Assembly (NCBI GenBank): GCA_031273725.1
Contig: JAISRG010000014.1
Coordinates: forward strand, 1 to 5,603
DNA from: Puniceicoccales bacterium
GTDB lineage: Bacteria > Verrucomicrobiota > Verrucomicrobiia > Opitutales > JAIRKQ01
Direction of reading: 5' to 3'
DNA length: 5,603 bases
In this document: positions 1 through 5,603 of the stretch, piece after piece
Position numbering within the stretch: position 1 is the stretch's first letter
How the letters are laid out: the number at the start of each line of letters is the position of its first letter
Position numbers and translations under genes: made by a program
The notes under the pieces: generated by a model
What the model was told of the DNA's origin: nothing
The model's database searches: none
Seen by the model: the letters and a program-made list of their open reading frames with translations, nothing else

Positions 1-59
1 AAAGAAACTATTTTTTCCATCCGATCTATATTTTTGTCACTGTCGGCGCTTTTAACCAT
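1..59 (-). CDS. Possible 5' end of a gene running off the left edge (unrecognised)
   Basis: An ATG at 59 opens a minus-strand frame that stays open to the window edge. Its 19 complete codons read MVKSADSDKNIDRMEKIVS, a hydrophilic, charged start. The same frame is open upstream to a TAA at 111-113, and those 17 codons (containing FPHEFYIGSFAS) also look protein-like but offer no ATG, GTG or TTG start. No Shine-Dalgarno sequence precedes the ATG. It could be a true gene start, a gene with a damaged 5' end, or chance. I do not recognise the protein, and too little is visible to assign a function. Confidence 0.25.
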   Translation of the reverse strand, partial: MVKSADSDKNIDRMEKIVS

Positions 60-139
60 TGATGCAAAAGAACCAATATAAAATTCGTGGGGAAATACAA
101 CGGTTAAATTTTATTTGTAGTGAACTATAGTCGATTAAT

Positions 140-343
140 TTAATCTAACATTTGACCGATATTTCTGGAAATACGGACAAAAGTTTTGCGAGCATCTGAT
201 CCGAATAACGGAAGGGTTTGCGAGGAATTGCAAGGCGAGGACTGGGATAATTTGTAAAGTTCGCTAAAAACCTTTTCAAACAACTTGGGCCCCGCCATGG
301 CCTTTTCAAATTCGGAATGTCTGCCCTCAATATACACAACCAA
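140..343 (-). CDS. Doubtful small ORF or gene remnant, 67 aa
   Basis: This minus-strand frame ends in TAA at 140 and has only a TTG (343) or GTG as start. The frame is open back to a TAG at 398-400, and the unstarted part also reads like protein (VEHFTLTKLDGRG). A purine-rich GGAGAGGG lies 12 bases before the TTG, which is long for a ribosome binding site. An overlapping frame, 145-366, does have an ATG but a less protein-like composition (many Pro, Arg and Cys). The visible product contains EFEKAMAGPKLFEKVFSELY, probably helical, with no motif I recognise. It lies 70 bases downstream of the DUF2608 gene on the same strand. It may be a small gene, a degraded gene whose start is lost, or noise. 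Confidence 0.22.
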   Translation of the reverse strand: MVVYIEGRHSEFEKAMAGPKLFEKVFSELYKLSQSSPCNSSQTLPLFGSDARKTFVRISRNIGQMLD

Positions 344-413
344 TCTACGGCAATTCCCTCTCCCATCTAATTTTGTAAGAGTGAAATGCTCAACTCTCTA
401 CAACCTTGCCATT

Positions 414-1283
414 TTATTCGGAAATCGGGATTGATGGTTCCTTAATATCACTGCTAGAAGTTAAAGGAATTAAAGTATTTTCTTCTTTTTGAGATACTAA
501 AGGATATTCAAATTTAGAAATCTGGTCCGGTTGTTTTTCAACGTCAACGTCGGACACCCAAATGTTTTTTTCTTTTAGGATTGATAATTGGTATTCGACT
601 TTGCTTGCACAAAAAGGGATTGGTGGTACTATTTTGTGAGCTTCCATGTACCTAATTCCAAGAAATTTGATATTCTTCAAGTTACACTGTTCTTTTACGT
701 CTTCTAAATTTTCCATCTTGTCATCTATGAAGATTATTTTGCTAGGAGTAATGTTGGCATATGCGAGAAATGCCAACAAGGATTGTGATTTGGGAATGTT
801 TCCGCAGCAAATTATTCCTGAACTATATGCCGGTGGGTATTCTCCTCCCAATTCTCTAAAATGTTTATCCGGCAATGAAGGCCAAAACATCCTAAAATCA
901 TATCCGAAACTTTCCAACGTTGATATTCTCCAGGCCATTGGATCCGTTACGCTAACAATGGGTTGCATGGAAAGTGCAGTTAAAACAACGGATTTTATAT
1001 TTCTTCTATGCAAGCTTTCGACAAGCTGTGGCATTCTCTGATTTACTAAAAGATTTTTGCTGGATACTAAAATAGACGTTGCGATTTCGACAAGCATTTC
1101 TTTTGAAAAATTAGAAACATTTTTATTGCACCATTCGACGAAGAAATCATGGTTCTTGGCCTGCCAAACCTGTTCCGAAAGCGTCGTTAATACTTCATCG
1201 CAGTCGAACACAACCAAAGTATCTCCAGAAATGCCTATTAGCCTTTCTTCGATATCATCTATAACATCTGCAACTATAATCAT
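414..1283 (-). CDS. DUF2608 family protein, HAD-like fold (putative phosphohydrolase)
   Basis: This is a 289-residue protein with the motif series of the haloacid dehalogenase superfamily. Motif I is VVFDCDEVL at residues 24-32, with the nucleophile/acid pair Asp27 and Asp29. Motif II is VVLTA at 99-103, with Thr102. The likely motif III lysine is Lys165 in GNIPKSQ. Motif IV is IIFIDDKMENL at 183-193, with the acidic pair Asp187-Asp188. The spacing and the FIDDK..N wording match DUF2608, a family I know from Legionella, chlamydiae and similar bacteria, with no settled substrate. A metal-dependent phosphatase activity is inferred from the intact motifs. There is no signal peptide or membrane segment, so it is probably cytoplasmic. 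The last 45 residues or so are rich in Ser, Pro, Glu and Lys and look disordered. The start is the only suitable ATG. It has a poor Shine-Dalgarno sequence but lies 40 bases below a good promoter. Confidence 0.87.
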   Translation of the reverse strand: MIIVADVIDDIEERLIGISGDTLVVFDCDEVLTTLSEQVWQAKNHDFFVEWCNKNVSNFSKEMLVEIATSILVSSKNLLVNQRMPQLVESLHRRNIKSVVLTALSMQPIVSVTDPMAWRISTLESFGYDFRMFWPSLPDKHFRELGGEYPPAYSSGIICCGNIPKSQSLLAFLAYANITPSKIIFIDDKMENLEDVKEQCNLKNIKFLGIRYMEAHKIVPPIPFCASKVEYQLSILKEKNIWVSDVDVEKQPDQISKFEYPLVSQKEENTLIPLTSSSDIKEPSIPISE

Positions 1284-1316
1284 CTCGTCTATATTTTAAA
1301 TTTTTTCTTGTTATAG

Positions 1317-1351
1317 AATACTTTTATACTCGATTATTGTAATAATTGCAA
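1317..1351 (-). promoter_or_regulatory. Promoter of the DUF2608 gene, overlapping a shared two-part element
   Basis: Reading the minus strand, a -35 box TTGCAA (1351-1346, 4 of 6 to TTGACA) is followed after exactly 17 bases by a -10 box TATAAA (1328-1323, 5 of 6). The -10 box lies about 40 bases before the ATG at 1283. The same stretch carries TTGCAATTAT (1351-1342) and ATAAAAGTATT (1327-1317), both found again upstream of the chaperone gene. TATAGAA-TAC-TTTTATA (1312-1328, plus-strand reading) forms a near-dyad over the -10. The DUF2608 gene may therefore be transcribed on its own rather than from the gene before it. Confidence 0.55.
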
Positions 1352-1409
1352 TAAAAAGTAAAATATTTCATTCTAGCTAAGCTCCAATATGCTTTTAATG
1401 CCTCCGGTT

Positions 1410-2024
1410 TCAATTTTTTTGGCTCCCTATGAGGAGCTGACCTTGGGATTTATGGGCATACTTTCTTGCATAGTATTTGTAAATTTCACTACAAATTGCG
1501 CCCAATAGTGGCCCCAGAATTATTGCTCCGAGTGTTATGGTGGCAAATATGCGAATGGCAAACTCACCACATTGCATGATCGCATTTTTATCAAAAGTTG
1601 TAATCACCGGCAATATTTCCGTGTCCGCTCCAAGCCAATGTACCACACAGGCTCCCACCCTATATGTCACAGCCCAAAAGAAAAGAAAAGTGATGACATT
1701 GGAAAGAATCGGTAAAAATACTAGAATGGCTACATTTGCTCGACATATCAAAGCGGCGAAAAATGCAATAATTACGTGAGCCACGTAGGGAAGTGGCACT
1801 AGGGTTATTATCCATCCGATGTAAAACGCCGGAACTACTTCTGCGACCCTAAACGACCACAGGTAAGACCTTTTCCGCGCGGCATTTGCAAATTTATTAA
1901 GAATGGGATATCTATGGATAGATGACTTTCTGGGCACGTGGCGCAAAAATTTCTTAACAAATCTAACGCGTTTAAATTTTGGATTTTTATCGTCCGAATG
2001 ACATTGTTGCTTACCTAACATCAT
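1410..2024 (-). CDS. DUF2062 domain inner-membrane protein
   Basis: This is a 204-residue membrane protein. A basic, soluble N-terminus (residues 1-58, many Lys and Arg) precedes hydrophobic segments at roughly 61-92, 97-125 and 154-179, and a short basic tail follows (YARKYAHKSQ). The core matches DUF2062 in order: a basic patch before the first membrane helix, IGWIITLVPLPYVAHV (69-84), then ALICRANVAI (91-100), then LPILSNVITFLFFW (104-117) and YRVGACVV. The family is widespread, including in Verrucomicrobiota, and its biochemical function is not established. Some members are fused to glycosyltransferases, but no such domain is present here. It begins with tandem ATGATG and has no Shine-Dalgarno sequence. 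It lies between the 99-residue ORF and the DUF2608 gene on the same strand, separated by 158 and 126 bases, so a tight operon is unlikely. Confidence 0.8.
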   Translation of the reverse strand: MMLGKQQCHSDDKNPKFKRVRFVKKFLRHVPRKSSIHRYPILNKFANAARKRSYLWSFRVAEVVPAFYIGWIITLVPLPYVAHVIIAFFAALICRANVAILVFLPILSNVITFLFFWAVTYRVGACVVHWLGADTEILPVITTFDKNAIMQCGEFAIRIFATITLGAIILGPLLGAICSEIYKYYARKYAHKSQGQLLIGSQKN

Positions 2025-2029
2025 TGTGA

Positions 2030-2057
2030 ATTATGTTTTGATAGTCGCCTTTAGCAA
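2030..2057 (-). promoter_or_regulatory. Candidate promoter of the DUF2062 gene, possibly giving a leaderless mRNA
   Basis: On the minus strand TTGCTA (2057-2052, 4 of 6 to the -35 consensus) is followed after 16 bases by CATAAT (2035-2030, 5 of 6 to the -10). The -10 ends only 5 bases before the ATG at 2024, so transcription would begin at or next to the start codon. This fits the lack of any Shine-Dalgarno sequence before this gene. In such AT-rich DNA chance matches are common, so this is tentative. Confidence 0.35.
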
Positions 2058-2182
2058 TTCATCTTTTGATGATGAACAAAGTTTTTAGATAAATCACGCA
2101 AATTCCATGTCCACACACAATTAAATGTTACATTGGAGGTAATTCACACAAATTTTCAATTTTTTTATAAAAATTTAAAAAT

Positions 2183-2482
2183 TTAGCTTTTATTTTTGCT
2201 AAAAATCTGTACACATGACAAAAGTCGGGGTTTCGGACCTTTTCCAGTGAACAAACATAGTTGCATATGCTCTTTTTGAATGATTGAAAATTTTTCTGAA
2301 GTTTGGGATACTTTTCGAGAACAAAGAAGTTTTGCAACCGAAGAAGTAATAATCCCTAGCAACCCCAAAGAGCTACTATTGCTTTTATATTTTATCGCTT
2401 TATGCGTCAGCAAAAGGGACTGATGCACCTCAGATCCTTTGGCTGCCGCACTTGCGCCATTTTCTGTAGCAATTATGCTCAT
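2183..2482 (-). CDS. Hypothetical 99-aa protein downstream of the T3S chaperone
   Basis: The ATG at 2482 is preceded by a clear Shine-Dalgarno sequence, GGGAG, with 7 bases of spacing. This is among the best translation signals in the window and the main reason to call the gene. The product is not recognised. Residues 1-20 are rich in Ala, Ser, Thr and Gly, with few charges and probably unstructured. Residues 38-52 (SLGLLGIITSSVAKL) are mildly hydrophobic, and the rest is basic with several Lys, Ser and Cys. It follows the chaperone gene by 44 bases on the same strand, so the two are probably co-transcribed. By the usual pairing of class I T3S chaperones with a neighbouring substrate it could be a secreted protein, but this is inference. 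The second half overlaps another open frame (2128-2337), so a frameshift or 3' decay cannot be excluded. Confidence 0.48.
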   Translation of the reverse strand: MSIIATENGASAAAKGSEVHQSLLLTHKAIKYKSNSSSLGLLGIITSSVAKLLCSRKVSQTSEKFSIIQKEHMQLCLFTGKGPKPRLLSCVQIFSKNKS

Positions 2483-2526
2483 TCAATAACTCCCACTTCT
2501 TTTGACAAAAAACAATTTGCAGTTAC

Positions 2527-2970
2527 TCACTGTTGTTCTTCGTTTGCAATTGACTCCGCATCCGTAGACATTTTGCCCAGTCGGGTAATCCAACCTTCTG
2601 TTACGTCTACGAAGAGAGCCAACCTTTCTTCAAAATTTTCTTTTCTTTTTAGGGGAAGTTCCATTGGAAATGCAAGTACGACAGTTTGGGTTTGTTTATC
2701 AATACCTATTGTAGCTCCTTGTGTGCCTTTCCAAAAAAGGTTTGATTCTAATAATGTCTCAAAAATTATTTCTCGTCCTTCAAAAGGAACCTCGCCAATA
2801 TAGGAATATATTATCAACAGTTCCTTTTCTACGTCCAATTCAATGTTCAAAACGACCTTATCGTCGAACAGCAATACACAGTGGTCACTTTCATCAAGAG
2901 CTAAGCCGGGCAAATCCAATGATTTACCAATCATTTGCAACAATTCATCGACGTACTTATGCAAATCCAT
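2527..2970 (-). CDS. CesT-like (Tir chaperone family) class I type III secretion chaperone
   Basis: This is a small acidic cytoplasmic protein of 147 residues, the usual size for class I T3S chaperones. Such chaperones bind effectors as dimers, keep them unfolded and deliver them to the secretion ATPase. The CesT family pattern is clear: helix 1 with a VDELLQMIGKSLDLPGLAL region (7-25), strand pair CVLLFDDKVVLNIELD (31-46), LLIIYSYIGEVP (51-62), helix FETLLESNLFWKGTQGATIG (70-89; the ANLF...GGATL motif of the family), strand TVVLAFPMELP (96-106) and a long final helix (110-133). A frame-extended start at 3009 exists, but the ATG at 2970 is preferred. It has GGAGAG 9 bases upstream, and the family homology begins there. 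No T3S apparatus gene is in the window. Its partner is unknown, the 99-residue ORF downstream being one candidate. Confidence 0.88.
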   Translation of the reverse strand: MDLHKYVDELLQMIGKSLDLPGLALDESDHCVLLFDDKVVLNIELDVEKELLIIYSYIGEVPFEGREIIFETLLESNLFWKGTQGATIGIDKQTQTVVLAFPMELPLKRKENFEERLALFVDVTEGWITRLGKMSTDAESIANEEQQ

Positions 2971-2985
2971 TTTCAAGCGCTCTCC
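2971..2985 (-). promoter_or_regulatory. Shine-Dalgarno sequence that fixes the chaperone start
   Basis: On the minus strand GGAGAG lies 9 bases before the ATG at 2970. No comparable site precedes the alternative upstream start at 3009, so the shorter 147-residue product is favoured. Confidence 0.6.
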
Positions 2986-3030
2986 ACATTTAGCTTCCAC
3001 ATACCTCACACGTTATGATGCACGATTTTT

Positions 3031-3053
3031 TCATAAAATCAATACTTTTATGA
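3031..3053. repeat. Perfect inverted repeat, 8-bp arms (possible operator)
   Basis: TCATAAAA (3031-3038) and TTTTATGA (3046-3053) are exact reverse complements around a 7-base centre. The dyad lies 61 to 83 bases upstream of the chaperone ATG, in the divergent region shared with ftsK. It overlaps the ATAAAAGTATT half of the shared two-part element. It has no run of T after it, so it looks more like a protein-binding site than a terminator. AT-rich DNA makes such dyads less rare, so function is uncertain. Confidence 0.4.
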
Positions 3054-3071
3054 AATTAAATATAATTGCAA
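3041..3071 (-). promoter_or_regulatory. Second copy of the shared two-part upstream element
   Basis: On the minus strand TTGCAATTAT (3071-3062) is followed after 10 bases by ATAAAAGTATT (3051-3041). The same two blocks occur upstream of the DUF2608 gene with a gap of 14. Here TTGCAA and CATAAA are only 13 bases apart, too close for a normal sigma-70 promoter. The conserved blocks may therefore be bound by a regulator or another sigma factor, or the real -35 here may be elsewhere. Confidence 0.35.
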
Positions 3072-3180
3072 GCCTAAGATTGTATTTTTTTGAAAAATTT
3101 CCAGTCCCTTGTGTTATTGGGTGCCATGGGCATGCTTTCTATGCCTATTCTTGATCCTTCTGACACAAATAAAAGTTACT

Positions 3181-3206
3181 GACTCTTTTGGGAAAAGTCT
3201 TTTTTT
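3181..3206 (+). terminator. Weak hairpin with T-run just before ftsK (terminator- or attenuator-like)
   Basis: GACTCTTTT (3181-3189), loop GGG, then AAAAGTC (3193-3199) can pair as a seven-base stem with a small bulge, followed at once by seven T residues (3200-3206). This resembles an intrinsic terminator, but the stem is AT-rich. It ends 11 bases before the ftsK start with no plus-strand gene ahead of it. It might end a short leader RNA or act as an attenuator, or be chance. Confidence 0.25.
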
Positions 3207-3217
3207 GAACGTTAATA

Positions 3218-5563
3218 ATGTCAAAAAAAGAACGAAAGTCTTTGCAGAAAAAACAAAAGGGCGAGAAAAAGCGTCACATAGCATGGGGTGTAGTGATTTT
3301 CGTTTTGGCGGTGCTACTGCTCATTGCATTCATTGACTTTTCGCCGGACCAAACGAAATTGGTCAGCACATACACCGACGATACCGACGACTTGGCTGTG
3401 GATCAAAATATTGTCGGGGAATTTGGCGCCAACGTGGTATTTTTTAGCATGAGATATTTCGGGTTTGCAGCATGGCTAATACCGATTGTACTATTTATCA
3501 TATCTCACATGCTGTTCAGGCCAGAAATCAAACCTCTAAATAGAGGACGTACCGTTGCATTGGTCATGATGTTTGTCGGAGCAACTGGGCTTCTAGAATA
3601 CATTCAAAGATATTATCTGTCGACGGAAACATTTTTAAAATTCTCAAATAATAAATTTTCCGCGGGACTAGGAGGGACGGTCGGATATTTCATATTTCGT
3701 CATATGGCTGAAAAAATATTCGCAACCACGGGAAGCGCAATTTTACTATTTTCATTCTTTATCCTATCCTCCCTATACATATTCACGGCGAGCTTATCTT
3801 TGGACGGGGCACTTGAAAAAAATATTCAACGATATGGGTATTTTCATACCGTCATTTGGGGAGGATTGAAGTTTATATGTGTTATTATATATAAATTCAT
3901 AGCCTGGGTCATTGGAAAAATTTTTTCCCCCATATTATGGGCATTGCGCAAGGTATTTCGCATGGGTAATAAAAACGCTTCACAAGCGAACATAAACGCT
4001 AACAAACGTGACAAACGCATGGCCGAAAAGTTTTCTTCCCACGAACGTGAGATTTCCAGGGGGGACTACATTTTGCCACCCATAGAATTATTACAACGTG
4101 CCAAAAGGACGTCGAGCGATGATGACCACGCTGCCGTTTCAAAACAGCTAGTCGATACCCTGGCTCAGTTTGGAATTGCAGTACATGCCGGAGAAGTTCA
4201 CATCGGTCCAGTAATAACAAGATATGAAATTTCTCCCGCACCAGGTGTACGCGTGGAAAAAATTGTCAACCTGGATAAAAATATTGCCCTAAATCTACGG
4301 GCACAATCCGTAAGAATTCTTGCTCCTGTTCCCGGCCGGGGATGTGTCGGCGTAGAACTTCCCAACAAAAATCCCCAAATGGTATGCCTGCGTGAAATTC
4401 TCGAGTCCAACGATTGGCGTACCATGAAAGCGGACATTCCAGTTATTCTCGGGCGAGGGACAACGGGGGAACCCATGATTAATGATCTGTCGAAAATGCC
4501 ACATTTGCTCATCGCAGGCGCAACCGGGTCTGGCAAGACTGTCTGCATAAATTCGATCATTGCATCGCTGGTATATCATTCCACTCCCGACGATTTGAGG
4601 TTCATCATGGTCGATCCGAAAATTGTAGAAATGCAGGTGTTCAATAAATTGCCCCACATGCTCATCCCGGTGGTGACGGACCCGAAAAAAGTCCCCAATG
4701 CCCTCAAGTGGTTAATTTCCGAAATGGAACTTCGCTACAAAATTTTTGCAAAGATTGGTGTTCGCAACATCGCTGGTTTTAATGCAAAGATTTTGAAAAA
4801 TGCCGAAGAACTTGCCCGTGCCGAAGAACTTGAGCGGTCCCTTTCCCCCGAAGAGCGTTCTGCCATAATCACTGCCATCCCACAAAATCCCGAAAATGTC
4901 GACATTCCAAGCCAGAAGATGCCATACATTGTCTGTATCATAGATGAGTTGGCCGATTTGATGATGGTGGCACCCGCCGACATAGAAACCTGTGTGGCGC
5001 GACTTGCCCAATTGGCCCGTGCGGCAGGAATACACCTGATCCTTGCCACCCAACGCCCATCCGTAAACGTCATTACGGGAATCATCAAAGCCAACCTGCC
5101 AAGCCGAATTGCGTTTAAGGTGGCCTCAAAGGTCGACAGCAGAACAATCCTCGATGCGGGAGGGGCGGAATCTCTCCTCGGAAGGGGTGACATGCTATTT
5201 CAGCCTCCTGGGGCCAGCGGTCTGTTGCGTGCGCAGGGAGCGCTCGTCTCCGATGAGGAAATCAATAGCATCGTAGACTTTTTGCATGATAAAAACGGAG
5301 ACCCGGAATATGCCATGGATATCCACGCTATCATCGAAAATGGTGATGAGGCTGAGGCTGAGTTTGACAACGAAAACTGGGAGGATGACATGATCCCTCG
5401 GGCACTTGAAATCATACGCAGCAGTGACCGTGCTTCAACATCTTTGCTGCAACGCAGGCTGAAGATCGGGTATAATCGTGCGGCAAGGATCATGGAAACA
5501 TTGGAAGCCAAGGGATTGGTTAGTAACCAAAACAACCAGTCCTACGACGATGGCCCAGATTAA
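3218..5563 (+). CDS. ftsK: DNA translocase FtsK (septal chromosome segregation motor)
   Basis: This complete 781-residue FtsK/SpoIIIE-family protein is an ATP-driven hexameric pump. It is anchored at the division septum, where it moves chromosome ends apart and, in known members, activates XerCD at dif. A basic N-terminus (residues 1-20) precedes membrane segments near 21-40, 82-100, 112-128, 172-192 and 212-233. The first loop carries the family motif NIVGEFGA (64-71). A short charged linker (about 250-285) leads to the alpha/beta motor. Walker A is GATGSGKT (434-441), followed by MVDPKIVEMQ (464-473). Walker B is IVCIIDELAD (571-580), followed by ILATQRPSVNVITG (608-621) and the SRIAFKVASKVDSRTILD block (629-646). 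The C-terminal gamma winged helix (about 721-775) includes RRLKIGYNRAARIMETLEAK, which reads KOPS in known members. The linker is much shorter than in E. coli. The start at 3218 lacks a Shine-Dalgarno sequence but gives the expected basic N-terminus. Confidence 0.97.
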   Translation: MSKKERKSLQKKQKGEKKRHIAWGVVIFVLAVLLLIAFIDFSPDQTKLVSTYTDDTDDLAVDQNIVGEFGANVVFFSMRYFGFAAWLIPIVLFIISHMLFRPEIKPLNRGRTVALVMMFVGATGLLEYIQRYYLSTETFLKFSNNKFSAGLGGTVGYFIFRHMAEKIFATTGSAILLFSFFILSSLYIFTASLSLDGALEKNIQRYGYFHTVIWGGLKFICVIIYKFIAWVIGKIFSPILWALRKVFRMGNKNASQANINANKRDKRMAEKFSSHEREISRGDYILPPIELLQRAKRTSSDDDHAAVSKQLVDTLAQFGIAVHAGEVHIGPVITRYEISPAPGVRVEKIVNLDKNIALNLRAQSVRILAPVPGRGCVGVELPNKNPQMVCLREILESNDWRTMKADIPVILGRGTTGEPMINDLSKMPHLLIAGATGSGKTVCINSIIASLVYHSTPDDLRFIMVDPKIVEMQVFNKLPHMLIPVVTDPKKVPNALKWLISEMELRYKIFAKIGVRNIAGFNAKILKNAEELARAEELERSLSPEERSAIITAIPQNPENVDIPSQKMPYIVCIIDELADLMMVAPADIETCVARLAQLARAAGIHLILATQRPSVNVITGIIKANLPSRIAFKVASKVDSRTILDAGGAESLLGRGDMLFQPPGASGLLRAQGALVSDEEINSIVDFLHDKNGDPEYAMDIHAIIENGDEAEAEFDNENWEDDMIPRALEIIRSSDRASTSLLQRRLKIGYNRAARIMETLEAKGLVSNQNNQSYDDGPD

Positions 5564-5603
5564 TTGTCCAATCGAAGCCATGGCTGACCACTGAGCTTGG
5601 CAA

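Noticed and set aside
378..397. AGAGT/ACTCT hairpin after the DUF2608 gene
   Set aside because: The stem is five bases with a 10-base loop and no T-run, consistent with chance.
646..1299. Plus-strand open frames of 131 and 80 residues
   Set aside because: They lie opposite the well-supported DUF2608 gene, show no domain and have no translation signals.
2505..2536. Possible terminator after the chaperone (minus strand CAGT-GAGTA-ACTG, then a T-run)
   Set aside because: The stem is only 4 bp and overlaps the stop codon. The T-run follows after a 9-base gap, so it is too weak to call.
3129..3145. GGCAT-N7-ATGCC inverted repeat upstream of ftsK
   Set aside because: The arms are only 5 bp with no T-run or promoter context. 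Noted but not strong enough for a feature.
2402..3154. Plus-strand open frames of 90 to 133 residues over the chaperone gene
   Set aside because: The minus-strand chaperone matches a known family over its full length, and these frames have no recognisable content.
4198..5535. Several minus-strand open frames of 111 to 152 residues
   Set aside because: They are antisense to the conserved FtsK motor and gamma domains, and their composition is that expected from reverse reading of that gene.
5527..5603. Plus-strand frame open to the right edge after ftsK
   Set aside because: It has no ATG, GTG or TTG start, overlaps the ftsK end, and only 40 bases lie beyond the ftsK stop. The next gene cannot be judged.

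Overview
This 5.6 kb bacterial window is AT-rich, especially between genes. It probably comes from a host-associated member of the Verrucomicrobiota (Opitutae/Puniceicoccales-like) or a neighbour in the PVC group. This is inference from three things: the wording of the FtsK motor domain, the presence of a type III secretion (T3S) chaperone, and a DUF2608 protein, a family I associate with intracellular or host-linked bacteria. No rRNA, tRNA, CRISPR array or insertion sequence was seen.

Layout. Bases 1-413 hold only short, weak reading frames on the minus strand. These may be the start of a gene running off the left edge (1-59) and a small or decaying frame (140-343). Then come four minus-strand genes, read from right to left. 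They are a CesT-like class I T3S chaperone (2527-2970), an unrecognised 99-residue protein with a good ribosome binding site (2183-2482), a DUF2062 membrane protein (1410-2024) and a HAD-fold DUF2608 protein (414-1283). A 247-base divergent region (2971-3217) separates them from ftsK (3218-5563, plus strand). FtsK is the only gene here with a firmly known role, chromosome translocation at the division septum. It is complete and ends 40 bases before the right edge.

How the parts may work together. The chaperone implies that the cell has a T3S system elsewhere, because no apparatus gene lies here. The small protein 44 bases downstream of it, with a serine/alanine-rich start, is a candidate partner but unproven. 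DUF2062 and DUF2608 have no established link to secretion.

The most interesting non-coding signal is a shared two-part element upstream of both the DUF2608 gene and the chaperone gene (TTGCAATTAT ... ATAAAAGTATT, gaps of 14 and 10). In each place it overlaps a dyad. This suggests common regulation. The DUF2062 gene may be read from a leaderless transcript.
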